Source: Bacteroidota bacterium (lineage in GTDB: Bacteria; Bacteroidota; Bacteroidia; Cytophagales; Cyclobacteriaceae). Taken from it: a stretch of DNA of 12,183 nucleotides. Position numbers and translations under genes: made by a program. The notes beneath the pieces were generated by a model, which saw only the letters and a list, made by a program, of their open reading frames with translations, ran no database searches and was not told where the DNA came from. Shown here in pieces: positions 1 to 8,500 of this stretch (position 1 is its first letter; the number at the start of each line of letters is the position of its first letter). The DNA lies in contig QGUY01000110.1 in the NCBI GenBank assembly GCA_003242315.1, positions 1 through 12,183 of the forward strand, read 5' to 3'.

Positions 1-1227
1 CGAAATGCGTGTCTGAGTCCACTTTTTGCTTGTTGTGCCTGGCGGGTGGCGGGTCCACCTCCGGTTTTCACGCTTTTCCCCGCCGGCACCATGGTGACTG
101 CCGGTGTGTATATGATTGCGCGAAGCAACATTCTCTATACGCTGTCACCGCTGGCGCTGGATATTGTTGCCGTTACGGGTGTAGTCACGGCGCTGATGGC
201 TGCCACTATCGCCCTTCGTCAAAATGATATCAAGAAGGTCCTTGCTTACTCCACGGTCAGTCAGCTGGGACTCATGTTCGTTGCGATGGGAACCGGCGCG
301 TATGCGACAGGCATGTTTCACATGATGACGCACGCGTTCTTTAAGGCGTTGCTGTTCCTGGGTGCGGGAAGTGTAATCCATGCCATGGCCGGTGAACAGG
401 ATATTCGCAGGATGGGAGGCCTTGCAAAGCATCTGCCGGTAACGTGGCTGACGTTCCTGATCGCGACGCTGGCGATTTCAGGTATTCCTCCCTTGTCAGG
501 ATTCTTTTCCAAAGACGAAATCCTCGCAAATGCTTTTGCTGACAACCTCTCGTTGTGGATTGCAGCGGCATTTACATCGTTGCTCACGGTGTTTTACATG
601 TTCAGATTGCTTTTCCTGACTTTTAAGGGAACGCCAAGGATGAGCGAAGATGTAAAAAAACACCTTCATGAGTCTCCCAGGAGTATGACAATCCCGCTAA
701 TCGTATTGGCCGTGTTATCCGTAGCGGGTGGTTGGGTTAATATTCCGGAAGTACTGGGAGGAGGACATGCATTCAGCAATTATCTCGCTCCGGTGTTCGC
801 CGACTCACAGCGACTAATGGAGCAGCATCATGTTTCCCACGGCACAGAGTTGACCCTGATGGGTGTGATTGTGACACTCACAGTTGTGGTGATTGTGCTT
901 GCCTATCGGGAGTACGTCAGAATGGGACGAGTACCCGAGCCGGACGAGGCGAAATTGCGTGGTGTGGCACGATTGCTCAATCGCAAATACTTCATCGACG
1001 AGATATACGAAGCGCTCATTGTGCGCCCGCTTTTTCTCCTGTCGACAGTGCTGTATGAAATCGTTGATCGTGCGCTGGTGGATCGGGTCGTCAACAGTAC
1101 CGGTGGGGTGGTGCGTGGACTGGGTCAGGCTTTCCGCAAGGTGCAGACGGGGAACACTGGATTTTACGTGTTCGTCATGGCTGCTGCCGTGTTGTTGTTG
1201 ATCACACTTAAAATGCTTGTAATGTGA
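1..1227 (+). CDS. nuoL: NADH-quinone oxidoreductase subunit L, 3' part (5' end outside window)
   Basis: This is the largest antiporter-like membrane subunit of respiratory complex I, which helps couple NADH:quinone electron transfer to proton export across the inner membrane. The frame is open from base 1 and gives 408 residues, about two thirds of a normal NuoL, so the start is off the window. Visible family motifs are NDIKKVLAYSTVSQLG (about 223-270), MMTHAFFKALLFL (322-360) and GIPPLSGFFSKDEIL (481-525); the lysines in the last two are the membrane-embedded lysines implicated in proton transfer. The tail has the NuoL signature NRKYFIDEIYEALIVRPL (about 982-1035), part of the long lateral helix region, and a last membrane segment before the stop. 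The TGA stop overlaps the nuoM ATG by one base, implying translational coupling. The first ~95 bases encode an abnormal version of a highly conserved segment (see findings). Identity is very secure. Confidence 0.97.
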   Translation, partial: RNACLSPLFACCAWRVAGPPPVFTLFPAGTMVTAGVYMIARSNILYTLSPLALDIVAVTGVVTALMAATIALRQNDIKKVLAYSTVSQLGLMFVAMGTGAYATGMFHMMTHAFFKALLFLGAGSVIHAMAGEQDIRRMGGLAKHLPVTWLTFLIATLAISGIPPLSGFFSKDEILANAFADNLSLWIAAAFTSLLTVFYMFRLLFLTFKGTPRMSEDVKKHLHESPRSMTIPLIVLAVLSVAGGWVNIPEVLGGGHAFSNYLAPVFADSQRLMEQHHVSHGTELTLMGVIVTLTVVVIVLAYREYVRMGRVPEPDEAKLRGVARLLNRKYFIDEIYEALIVRPLFLLSTVLYEIVDRALVDRVVNSTGGVVRGLGQAFRKVQTGNTGFYVFVMAAAVLLLITLKMLVM

Positions 1228-2687
1228 TGGCGCTCACGTTGTTGATATTCTTGCCTCTCATAGCGGCGATCATTCTGATGACGCTGAAGACGCGGCATGC
1301 GCGGACCTTTGCAGCCTTCGCGGCGTTTGCGGCGTTGCTGATCAACCTGTGGGTGGCGTTTCAATTTCGTACTGACGCCTCGGTTCAGTTTGAAACCGAC
1401 GCATCATGGATAAGTTCTCTTGGCATTCGCTATCATGTCGGCCTTGATGGCATCAGCCTGTTGCTCGTGTTGTTGACAACAGGACTGACACCATTTATTA
1501 TACTTGCCTCCGATACAACGCGATCGCGTTCCTTTTACGCGCTCATTCTTGTCATGGAGATGGCCCTCGTGGGAGTGTTCAGCGCGCTGGATGGATTTCT
1601 CTTTTACATCTTTTGGGAGCTGGCACTTATCCCCATTTACATTCTGTGCCTGCGATGGGGAGCGGCCAACAGTGGAGTGATTACATTGAAATTTTTCATT
1701 TACACACTCGCTGGCAGCTTGTTGATGCTCGTGGCGCTTATTTACGTGTACTTCCATACCCCTGCGCCGCATACATTTGACATTCAGGCTTTGTACGATG
1801 CCGCCCGCGGTCTTCCCGCCGGACATCAACGGATGGTCTTCTGGGCGTTGTTCATCGCATTTGCGATTAAGATGCCGGTGTTTCCGTTCCACACGTGGCA
1901 ACCCGATACGTACCAGGCCGCTCCTGCGCAAGGAACGATGCTGTTATCAGGGATCATGCTGAAGATGGGTGTCTACGGTCTTATCCGCTGGCTCATTCCA
2001 CTGGTGCCACAAGGTGTTCAATCCGAGGGTACAACAGCGTTGACCCTCGCAGTGATTGGGATTGTGTTTGCCTCGTGCATTGCAATCGTGCAAAAGGATT
2101 TGAAGAGGTTGGTGGCGTACTCGTCGATGGCGCACGTTGGCTTGATCGCTGCCGGCATTCTCACACTCGATCGCATCGGTATTCAGGGCGCGATGATACA
2201 GATGATCAGTCACGGTATTATTGTGGTGGCACTGTTTTATGTCATCGATATTATTCAATCGCGACTGAATACAGAAGACATGACGAGCCTGGGCGCGATC
2301 AGACTGGAAGCGCCCGTTTTCTCAACGGTGTTCATGATCGTGTTGTTGGGCAGTATAGCGCTGCCGCTGACGAGTGGATTTGTCGGGGAGTTTATGCTGA
2401 TCAACTCATTGTTCAGGTTCGATTCGTGGCTCGGCGTTTTCGGTGCTCTCACGATGATACTGGGTGCGGTGTACATGTTGCGCAGCTACCAGGTGACAGT
2501 GCTTGGCGAGGAGCGGGAGGCTGCGGGCCTGTTTGCGGACCTGACTACACGCGAACGCGTGGTGTTGTATCCGCTGGTGCTCCTGGTACTGGTGCTCGGT
2601 GTGTTCCCTTCACCGGTGTTGAAGGTATCGGAGGCCGCTGTCGACTCAATGGTTACGATCCTGCAGCAATACTATACGATGCGTTAA
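1227..2687 (+). CDS. nuoM: NADH-quinone oxidoreductase subunit M
   Basis: This is the second antiporter-like proton-pumping subunit of complex I, a polytopic inner-membrane protein of 486 residues, normal for the family. Key family residues are present: the glutamate of FWELALIPIYIL (E131), the lysine of AIKMPVFPFHTW (K215), the lysine of IMLKMGVYGLIRW (K246), and the later SSMAHVGLIAAG and SGFVGEFMLI motifs. The segment QPDTYQAAPAQGTMLLSG is the Bacteroidota-like version of what is usually a (V/T)EAPT segment, with alanine where threonine is common. I chose the ATG at 1227, which overlaps the nuoL stop as TGATG, over the in-frame GTG at 1224. No Shine-Dalgarno sequence is seen, consistent with coupling to nuoL. 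It ends in TAA one base before nuoN. Function is established from the family; organism-specific details are inference. Confidence 0.97.
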   Translation: MALTLLIFLPLIAAIILMTLKTRHARTFAAFAAFAALLINLWVAFQFRTDASVQFETDASWISSLGIRYHVGLDGISLLLVLLTTGLTPFIILASDTTRSRSFYALILVMEMALVGVFSALDGFLFYIFWELALIPIYILCLRWGAANSGVITLKFFIYTLAGSLLMLVALIYVYFHTPAPHTFDIQALYDAARGLPAGHQRMVFWALFIAFAIKMPVFPFHTWQPDTYQAAPAQGTMLLSGIMLKMGVYGLIRWLIPLVPQGVQSEGTTALTLAVIGIVFASCIAIVQKDLKRLVAYSSMAHVGLIAAGILTLDRIGIQGAMIQMISHGIIVVALFYVIDIIQSRLNTEDMTSLGAIRLEAPVFSTVFMIVLLGSIALPLTSGFVGEFMLINSLFRFDSWLGVFGALTMILGAVYMLRSYQVTVLGEEREAAGLFADLTTRERVVLYPLVLLVLVLGVFPSPVLKVSEAAVDSMVTILQQYYTMR

Positions 2688-2688
2688 C

Positions 2689-4068
2689 ATGATTGCGGTA
2701 TATATACTTTCCGGACTGGGCATTTTTTCGCTGATTGCCGAGATCGCGAACCTGAAGCGGTGGTTGCTCCCCATAGCGGCGATCGGCCTGCTGTCCGCCG
2801 CTGGATTGGCAGTGACCGAGTGGAACACGTCGCAGGCGTACTTCCATGAGATGTTGCGATTCGACAACCAGGCGTTGGCCTTTAGCATCATTATCGCTCT
2901 TGCGGGACTGCTTTGGTTCCTGATGTCTGCACAATACGTGCGTGAACGCACCGACATAAGCGACCACACTGCGCTCATTATGTTTTCGCTTGTAGGCGGG
3001 GTATTCATGGTGTCCTATTACAACATGGTGATGTTGTTTCTGGGCATCGAGATCCTGTCGGTGTCGCTGTATGTGCTGGCGGGCAGTCGCGTTCGCGATG
3101 TGTTGTCCGGCGAAGCTGCAATCAAATACCTGATCATGGGCTCGTTCGCCACAGGCTTCCTCCTGCTGGGGATTGCGCTGGTGTATGGTAGTACAGGATC
3201 ATTCCACCTGGATGGCATTGGCGAAGCGATGGCATCGGGAGGAGGGAGGTTTCCGGTTTATGCCTACGCGGGCATATTGTTGATGGTGGTGGGACTGGCC
3301 TTCAAATTATCGGCCGTGCCTTTTCATTTCTGGGCACCCGATGTGTATCAGGGTTCGCCACTGGTGGTGACCGGCTTTATGCTTACTGTCGTGAAGGCAG
3401 CGGCTATCGGTGCGTTCTATCGACTCTTCTCCCTTGCGTTTTCAGAGGTATCTTCTCAATGGCTGGACGTTGTTCAATGGATAACGATCATTACGCTGAT
3501 CGTGGGTAACACTACTGCGGTAATGCAGCAAAACGTGAAGCGTATATTCGCTTATTCAGGAATTGCACATGCCGGCTATCTGCTCATTGCCGTGGTAGCC
3601 CCAGGAAGTAACGGAGCGTCGACGATAGGCTATTATGTTGCCGCTTACGTGGTCGCTACCCTTGCCGCGTTTTCCGTGTTACAATCCGTTTCAGATGATG
3701 ACAATCCTGCTGAGATCGGCACCTTTAACGGACTTGGATCGAGAAATCCGTTCCTGGCATTTGTGATGACGGTAAGTTTGTTGTCGCTCGCCGGTATTCC
3801 TCCGCTTGCTGGTTTCTTTGGCAAGTATCTCGTGTTTGTCGGCGCGATAGGAGAGGGATACATCGGATTAGTGCTGATAGCAGTCGCCGCCTCACTTGTA
3901 GGCGTTTATTACTACTTCCAGCTGATTATCGCCATGTACTTCCGTCCCGCCGCCGATCCGCCTGTCACCATCCCTCGTGGGCAAGTGGTGTTAATGATTG
4001 TGCTCACTGCCTTGACGTTGGTGTTGGGACTGTTGACGGAAGTGTTGCTGTGGCAGTGTACCCCCTAA
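2689..4068 (+). CDS. nuoN: NADH-quinone oxidoreductase subunit N
   Basis: This is the third antiporter-like subunit of complex I, an inner-membrane protein of 459 residues, close to the usual 460-490. It carries the expected motifs in order: MVMLFLGIEILSVSLYVLAG with the membrane glutamate E121; GLAFKLSAVPFHFWAPDVYQ with K206; TVVKAAAIGAFYRL with K236; NVKRIFAYSGIAHAGYLL; and SLAGIPPLAGFFGKYLVF with K379. Membrane segments run through nearly the whole length. The ATG is one base after the nuoM stop, and this is the last nuo gene here, matching the usual L-M-N order at the end of the operon. It is followed after 33 bases by an oppositely oriented gene, so the operon ends here. The stop codon lies inside a small hairpin. 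Confidence 0.97.
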   Translation: MIAVYILSGLGIFSLIAEIANLKRWLLPIAAIGLLSAAGLAVTEWNTSQAYFHEMLRFDNQALAFSIIIALAGLLWFLMSAQYVRERTDISDHTALIMFSLVGGVFMVSYYNMVMLFLGIEILSVSLYVLAGSRVRDVLSGEAAIKYLIMGSFATGFLLLGIALVYGSTGSFHLDGIGEAMASGGGRFPVYAYAGILLMVVGLAFKLSAVPFHFWAPDVYQGSPLVVTGFMLTVVKAAAIGAFYRLFSLAFSEVSSQWLDVVQWITIITLIVGNTTAVMQQNVKRIFAYSGIAHAGYLLIAVVAPGSNGASTIGYYVAAYVVATLAAFSVLQSVSDDDNPAEIGTFNGLGSRNPFLAFVMTVSLLSLAGIPPLAGFFGKYLVFVGAIGEGYIGLVLIAVAASLVGVYYYFQLIIAMYFRPAADPPVTIPRGQVVLMIVLTALTLVLGLLTEVLLWQCTP

Positions 4069-4074
4069 AGGGGT
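4060..4074 (+). terminator. Small hairpin over the nuoN stop, possible weak terminator
   Basis: ACCCC (4060-4064) and GGGGT (4070-4074) form a perfect 5-bp stem with a 5-base loop that contains most of the nuoN TAA. No run of T follows on either strand, so it does not meet the normal pattern of an intrinsic terminator. Its place, between the convergent nuoN and the CBS-domain gene, is where termination is expected. The evidence is weak. Confidence 0.2.
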
Positions 4075-4101
4075 CCGGCGCGCATGACCACTGATTACCG
4101 G

Positions 4102-4533
4102 TTACCTTCCTGTAATGTAATGTTCGAGATGCTCAATAATGTACCTCTGCTCGTCAATAATAAACCTCACGACGTCGCCAATAGAAATTACGCCTACAAT
4201 CTTATCGCCTTCCATGACGGGCAGGTGGCGTATGTATTTGTTCGTCATGAGTGACATGCACTCTTCTATGGAAGTGTCCGGAGTTACTGTAATGGGATTG
4301 GGGGTCATGAGTTCGCTCACGGGTATCTCCCGTGATGTCTTTCCCTTGAGAATCACCTTGCGCGCGTAGTCGCGTTCCGTAAAAATTCCCACGAGCGTAT
4401 CCTGATCCACCACCAGCAGCCCACCAACATTCATATCTCGCATCACTTCCAGCGCGTTAAACGCCGTTATCGAAGGAGGAACCGACACCACCGCATGCCC
4501 CTTTTCCTCAAGGATATTTCGCACCCATCCCAT
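4102..4533 (-). CDS. Two-CBS-domain protein
   Basis: This is a soluble protein of 143 residues made almost entirely of two CBS domains, at about residues 13-60 and 75-125. Paired CBS domains form a Bateman module that typically binds adenine nucleotides and acts as an energy sensor or regulatory subunit. Matching motifs are visible in each half: LVGIFTERDYARKV (about 47-60) and IVGVISIGDVVRFII (about 112-126), with HLPVMEG before the second. There is no catalytic or membrane domain, so the target cannot be read from the sequence. I chose the ATG at 4533 over the in-frame TTG at 4542 because MGWVRNILEEKG is a normal beginning for this family and TTG starts are rarer. It lies in the same direction as yebC, 146 bases downstream of it. 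A TATTTTG on the minus strand (4557-4563) is one base short of the Bacteroidota -7 consensus and could be part of its own promoter. Confidence 0.9.
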   Translation of the reverse strand: MGWVRNILEEKGHAVVSVPPSITAFNALEVMRDMNVGGLLVVDQDTLVGIFTERDYARKVILKGKTSREIPVSELMTPNPITVTPDTSIEECMSLMTNKYIRHLPVMEGDKIVGVISIGDVVRFIIDEQRYIIEHLEHYITGR

Positions 4534-4679
4534 GATATTCAAATTTGCGTGAGTCTCAAAATAGCGATTTCAAACGTTTTCTGCAACCCTAATGTGTTGA
4601 AGTGTTGACGTGCCGGGGTGTTGATGTGTTGATGTGTTGGAGTTGTCTCAACGCTAAGGGTCTGCGAGGGAATAGGGAC
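4534..4679. other. Intergenic region between the CBS-domain gene and yebC
   Basis: This 146-base stretch follows the yebC stop and precedes the CBS-domain start, both on the minus strand. It holds the 8-base-period array described separately and a near-match to a -7 box at 4557-4563. No convincing terminator for yebC and no small reading frame of note was seen. Confidence 0.6.
4595..4642. repeat. Array of six 8-base units, consensus TGTTGATG
   Basis: Six units follow one another at an exact 8-base period: TGTTGAAG (4595), TGTTGACG (4603), TGCCGGGG (4611, degenerate), TGTTGATG (4619), TGTTGATG (4627) and TGTTGGAG (4635). On the strand of the flanking genes the unit reads CATCAACA. The array lies 62-109 bases upstream of the CBS-domain start and 38 bases beyond the yebC stop. 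The period is seen directly; any function is unknown. Confidence 0.8.
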
Positions 4680-5387
4680 CTATTGCAAAGTATGATACAC
4701 CGCCTGTACATCATCATCCCCTTCCAGTGCTTCAATCAGCTTGAGCACATCGTCCTGCTGATCTTCGGGTAGGGCGGTGGTGGTGTTGGGAATGTATTGG
4801 AGTTCGGAGCTGCGTGCGTCGAGGCCGCGGGCTTCGATGAATTTCTGGAAGTTGCCGAAGTCGACGAACTTGGTGTATACCGTGATCACATCTTCATCCA
4901 CTTCGATATCCTCGGCGCCGGCATCGATAAGGTCCAGTTCAAGTTCTTCGAGGTTCAGTTTGTCCGGGTCGAATTTGAAAACACCCTTTCTTTCGAACAG
5001 GAAGGTAACGGATCCTGACGTACCCATGGAGCCGCCGTTCTTGGAGAAATGCAGCCTTACGTTGGCTACCGTCCGGGTGGGGTTGTCCGTGGCGCACTCT
5101 ACGATCACCGGAACACCATGGGGCGCATAGCCCTCATACACCACTTCCTGGTAGTCCTTTTCCTCTTTGGATGAGGCTCGCCGAATGGCCGCCTCAATCC
5201 GGTCCTTGGGCATGTTCGCACCCTTGGCATTCTGTATGGCCAAACGGAGCTTGGGGTTGTAGTCGGGATTGGGACCGCCCTGCTTGACGGCTATCGAAAT
5301 CTCCTTGCCTATGCGGGTAAACGCTTTGGCCATACGGTCAAAGCGTGCAAACATCTTATGCTTCCGTTTCTCGAATATTCTGCCCAT
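4680..5387 (-). CDS. yebC: YebC/PmpR family protein (TACO1-like)
   Basis: This is a cytoplasmic protein of 235 residues, the usual length of the family (about 235-250). Family members have been described as DNA-binding transcriptional regulators (PmpR) and, more recently, as translation factors that relieve ribosome stalling at proline-rich stretches; the mitochondrial relative TACO1 is a translational activator. Seen here are the core motifs IQNAKGANMPKDRIEAAI, VIVECATDNPTRTVANVR, GGSMGTSGSVTFLFERKG and the acidic IDAGAEDIEVDED segment. The N-terminus begins MGRIFEKRKHKMFARFDRMAK in place of the common AGHSKW-type start, a variant I associate with Bacteroidota. The ATG start gives this full N-terminus. 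The gene is divergent from the giant repeat-protein gene across 196 bases and upstream of the CBS-domain gene on the same strand. Whether it acts on DNA or on ribosomes here cannot be decided from sequence. Confidence 0.95.
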   Translation of the reverse strand: MGRIFEKRKHKMFARFDRMAKAFTRIGKEISIAVKQGGPNPDYNPKLRLAIQNAKGANMPKDRIEAAIRRASSKEEKDYQEVVYEGYAPHGVPVIVECATDNPTRTVANVRLHFSKNGGSMGTSGSVTFLFERKGVFKFDPDKLNLEELELDLIDAGAEDIEVDEDVITVYTKFVDFGNFQKFIEARGLDARSSELQYIPNTTTALPEDQQDDVLKLIEALEGDDDVQAVYHTLQ

Positions 5388-5471
5388 GGCGATTTAGCGG
5401 CTGATGAGACTCGGGCGCTAAAATTAAAACTCTAAGGGGTTTGACCCAAATGATAGGGGGTATACACAAAC

Positions 5472-5497
5472 CGGTCATTTTTTCATCCTAATGACCG
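5472..5497. promoter_or_regulatory. Inverted repeat, 8-bp arms, possible operator
   Basis: CGGTCATT (5472-5479) and AATGACCG (5490-5497) are perfect inverted copies separated by 10 bases. The arm-to-arm spacing would suit a dimeric regulator binding between the two divergent genes. Alternatively it forms a stem-loop in a transcript; no T tract follows the second arm, so it is not a convincing terminator. Function is inference. Confidence 0.4.
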
Positions 5498-5515
5498 TTA
5501 GGGGTGCCGTGCATA

Positions 5516-5548
5516 ATCTTACCCGGGGCCTGCTTATTGATGTAAGAT
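5516..5548. promoter_or_regulatory. Inverted repeat, 7-bp arms, next to the -7 box
   Basis: ATCTTAC (5516-5522) and GTAAGAT (5542-5548) are perfect inverted copies with a 19-base spacer. The second arm ends seven bases before the -7 box at 5555, so a protein bound here would overlap the expected RNA polymerase footprint. The arms are short and could occur by chance. Confidence 0.3.
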
Positions 5549-5554
5549 ATTTAT

Positions 5555-5562
5555 TAAATTTG
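5555..5562 (+). promoter_or_regulatory. Bacteroidota-type -7 promoter box
   Basis: TAAATTTG is an exact match to the TAnnTTTG -7 consensus of Bacteroidota housekeeping promoters. Transcription would start near 5569, giving a leader of about 15 bases before the ATG at 5584. The upstream TTG element is poor: the nearest TTG (5537-5539) is closer than the usual spacing. No Shine-Dalgarno sequence lies ahead of the ATG. Confidence 0.5.
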
Positions 5563-5583
5563 TCGGTCTATCAGTTGGTTCGA

Positions 5584-8500
5584 ATGCGAAAACTCTACTT
5601 TTGCCCGCTATTCACTGGCATACTGTTTTTTTTGTCGGGTAATATTTTACCCGCACAACCGCCAGAAATCACCGGACAGAACTTCATACCCGAGATCGAT
5701 GAGGACACTTTTGTTGACCTTGATATCAGTCACCTTGACGTAACGGATGAGGACGGCGGTTTCCCCGTCGGATTTACACTCAATATACTTGCCGGATCAG
5801 ATTACACAGTCGAAGACACACGGGTAATACCTAACCCCGACTTCAACGGTCCCCTCACCGTAGACGTCACTGTGACTGACCCGGACAACGAAACATCTGA
5901 GGTGTTCGGGTACCAGATCGTTGTAAGGCCCCTAAACGATCTGCCCGTGGTCAACGGCCTCGTTGAATCGGATATTGAGATCAATGAGGAGACCACGCTT
6001 ACCATCGACCCGGAGGATCTTATTATTTCCGATGTCGATGGTGACGCGACGTTTACTGTCACCATCCTGGATGGCGTGAATTATTCCGCATCAGGAAACA
6101 CGCTCACACCAGACCCCGACTTCTACGGCACCCTTGATGTCACCCTTACGGTGAACGATGGGACAGCTGATAGCCAAACCTTTCCGTTCGAGGTATCAGT
6201 AAGCAACGTTAACGACCCCCCCACGATGGACGACATCGGGTCGCTGACCTTGAATGCCGGAACATCGGACGACGTTGCCCTGACGGGCATCTTCAGCGGG
6301 GCGGACAATGAAGACGACCTGCTTACAGTTACTATTGAAGGGAACACAAATGATGGTCTTTTCAGCAATGTCACCGTCGATTATACATCGCCCGACCCGA
6401 CCGGCAGCATCACATTCCAGGCTAATCCGGGCGTATCCGGATCGTCAGATATAATCGCTCGCCTTTCGGATGGACAGGCGTTCGTAGATAAAGGCTTTAC
6501 CGTCACTGTGCAGAATGTAAACGCCTCGCCAACGCTTGATCCGATTGCCGATGACGACATAGATGAGGATGCCGGCGAACAGGTGGTGGTACTCACGGGC
6601 ATCACACCTGGAGCAGGTGAAAGTGGCGTTCAGACCGTCACTGTCGAGGCTGTATCCAGCATGCCCTCGGTCATCCCGAACCCGATCATCAGCTACGATG
6701 GAACCTCCACCACCGCGGAGCTGCGCTATCAACCGCTTCCCAACCAATTCACCACGGGCGGTCCCCCGGTGACCATAACAGTTACGGTAAGGGACAGCGA
6801 AAATCCTCCTCTTGAAGTGACGCAGTCGTTCACCGTCACTGTGAACAGCGTCAACGACCCGCCGGTGATCGACGGCATCGTCAGCAGTGACATAACAATT
6901 GATGAGGAGTCTATGCTGACAATCGGCGTCGAGGACCTCATCATTACCGATCCGGACGACAACACATTTACAGTGACGGTACAGCCGGGGGCAAATTATA
7001 CCGCGTCCGGCGCCAGTCTTACACCGAACGAAGACTACGTCGGCGTTTTGAATGTCAGCGTTGTTGTTAGCGATGGCGAAGCTGAAAGCGCGCCATTCAA
7101 TTTCAGCCTGACGGTGAGTGCAGTCAACGATCCGCCTACGCTTGACGATATCAATGACCTCAACCTTACTGAAAACGGGCCAGCAGGAAGCGTGACGCTT
7201 ACCGGTATTAGTTCTGGCGCGGCAAACGAGTCTGACGTGCTTACCGTGAGCGTGCAGAGCAACAGCCAGCCGTCGCTCTTCAGCTCAGTAGTGGTGAATT
7301 ATACATCGCCCAACCCCAGTGGCGCTATAACCTTCACGCCTGCACCGAATATGTCCGGTGAAGCCGTCATCGTCGTGCGCGTCTCTGACGGCACCGACTT
7401 TGTCGAAAAGGACTTCACCGTGTCCGTGGACGATACAAACGCGCCTCCATTCTTCGATCCCATCAGCAATGCCTCCATCGATGAAGACGCACCGGAGCAG
7501 GAGATTGAAATCACGGGAATAACGCCAGGACCGGGAGAAGAGACGACGCAGACGGTAACATTTGAAGCTGAGTCGAGTTTGCCTGACGTCATTCCTCCGC
7601 CGACCATCTCTTACGGAGGAGGCACCGAAGGTATGCTGCGCTATCAACCGCTTCCGAATCAGTTCACTTCAAGCGGTTCCCCTGCTGTCATTACGGTACG
7701 ATTGAGAGACAGCGGCGTCCCAGCCATTGAGTTCTCGCGGTCTTTCAATGTTGTTGTGAACAGCGTCAACGATCCACCTGTCATTGACGGCGTCATGAAC
7801 ATGGGCGTGACCATTGACGAGGAAACGACACACACAATAGACGCGTCCGAACTTATTATCACCGATCCTGACGACGAAACGTTCACGGTAATTGTTGGCC
7901 CAGGTGATAATTACACGGCTTCCGGCGCCAGTCTCACACCCGTTAAGGACTACTTCGGACCGCTGACCGCCAATGTCATCGTAAGTGACGGGGAGGCCAA
8001 CAGCAACTCTATTAACTATAACCTGACCGTAAACAACGTCAACGATCCGCCGACGCTAAACGCTATCACTGGTCTTCACCTGATGGCAGGGCAGACGGGT
8101 AATGTTATGTTGACGGGAATTACGACGGGCGCCCCGAATGAAAACGACGCCCTGACGGTCTCAATCCAGAGCAATTCAAATCCAGGATTATTCTCGAACA
8201 TCACTACGAACTATACGTCACCACAACCCACGGGCAGCATCGCCTTTACTGCCGCCAACAACGCCTCAGGGCAGTCCAACATTGTGGTGCGCTTATCGGA
8301 TGGCGTCGACTTCGTGGATCAGCCGTTTGAAATGTCTGTTGAAGACATCAACGCGCAACCTTTCATTGCAGACATTCCCGATCAGCAAGTTGACGAAGAT
8401 TCCGGTCCGCACGTTATCAACCTTACTGATATAAGTGCCGGTGCTGGTGATGAAGGACAACCTGTTACAGTAACAGCGGTCTCCAGCAATCCAGCTATTA

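Larger units (their letters stand above)
5388..5583. promoter_or_regulatory. Divergent intergenic region (yebC / giant repeat-protein gene)
   Basis: These 196 bases must contain the promoters of both divergent genes. The region holds two inverted repeats and one exact Bacteroidota -7 box on the plus strand (all listed separately). On the minus strand I find only TATCATTTG near 5447-5456, one base too long for TAnnTTTG, as a possible yebC -7 element. The region is AT-rich next to both starts, in contrast to the coding sequence. Confidence 0.6.

Noticed and set aside
1404..1931. A 175-codon minus-strand frame inside nuoM
   Set aside because: It is fully antisense to a well-conserved membrane subunit and its translation is a compositionally odd string with no recognisable motif.
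1895..2692. A 265-codon plus-strand frame overlapping nuoM in another frame
   Set aside because: The nuoM frame carries all conserved residues across this stretch; the alternative frame is rich in Arg, Cys and Ser with no family signature.
4777..5130. Plus-strand frames antisense to yebC
   Set aside because: They lie wholly within the conserved YebC coding sequence and show no independent features.
5436..5446. GGGTTTGACCC as a hairpin or terminator
   Set aside because: Only a 3-bp stem is formed and no T tract follows; it is too weak to support a call.
5584..5656. Lipoprotein signal peptide because of cysteine at residue 7
   Set aside because: C7 is within the start of the signal sequence, before the hydrophobic core, and not preceded by a lipobox; a standard signal peptidase site (LPA|Q) fits better.
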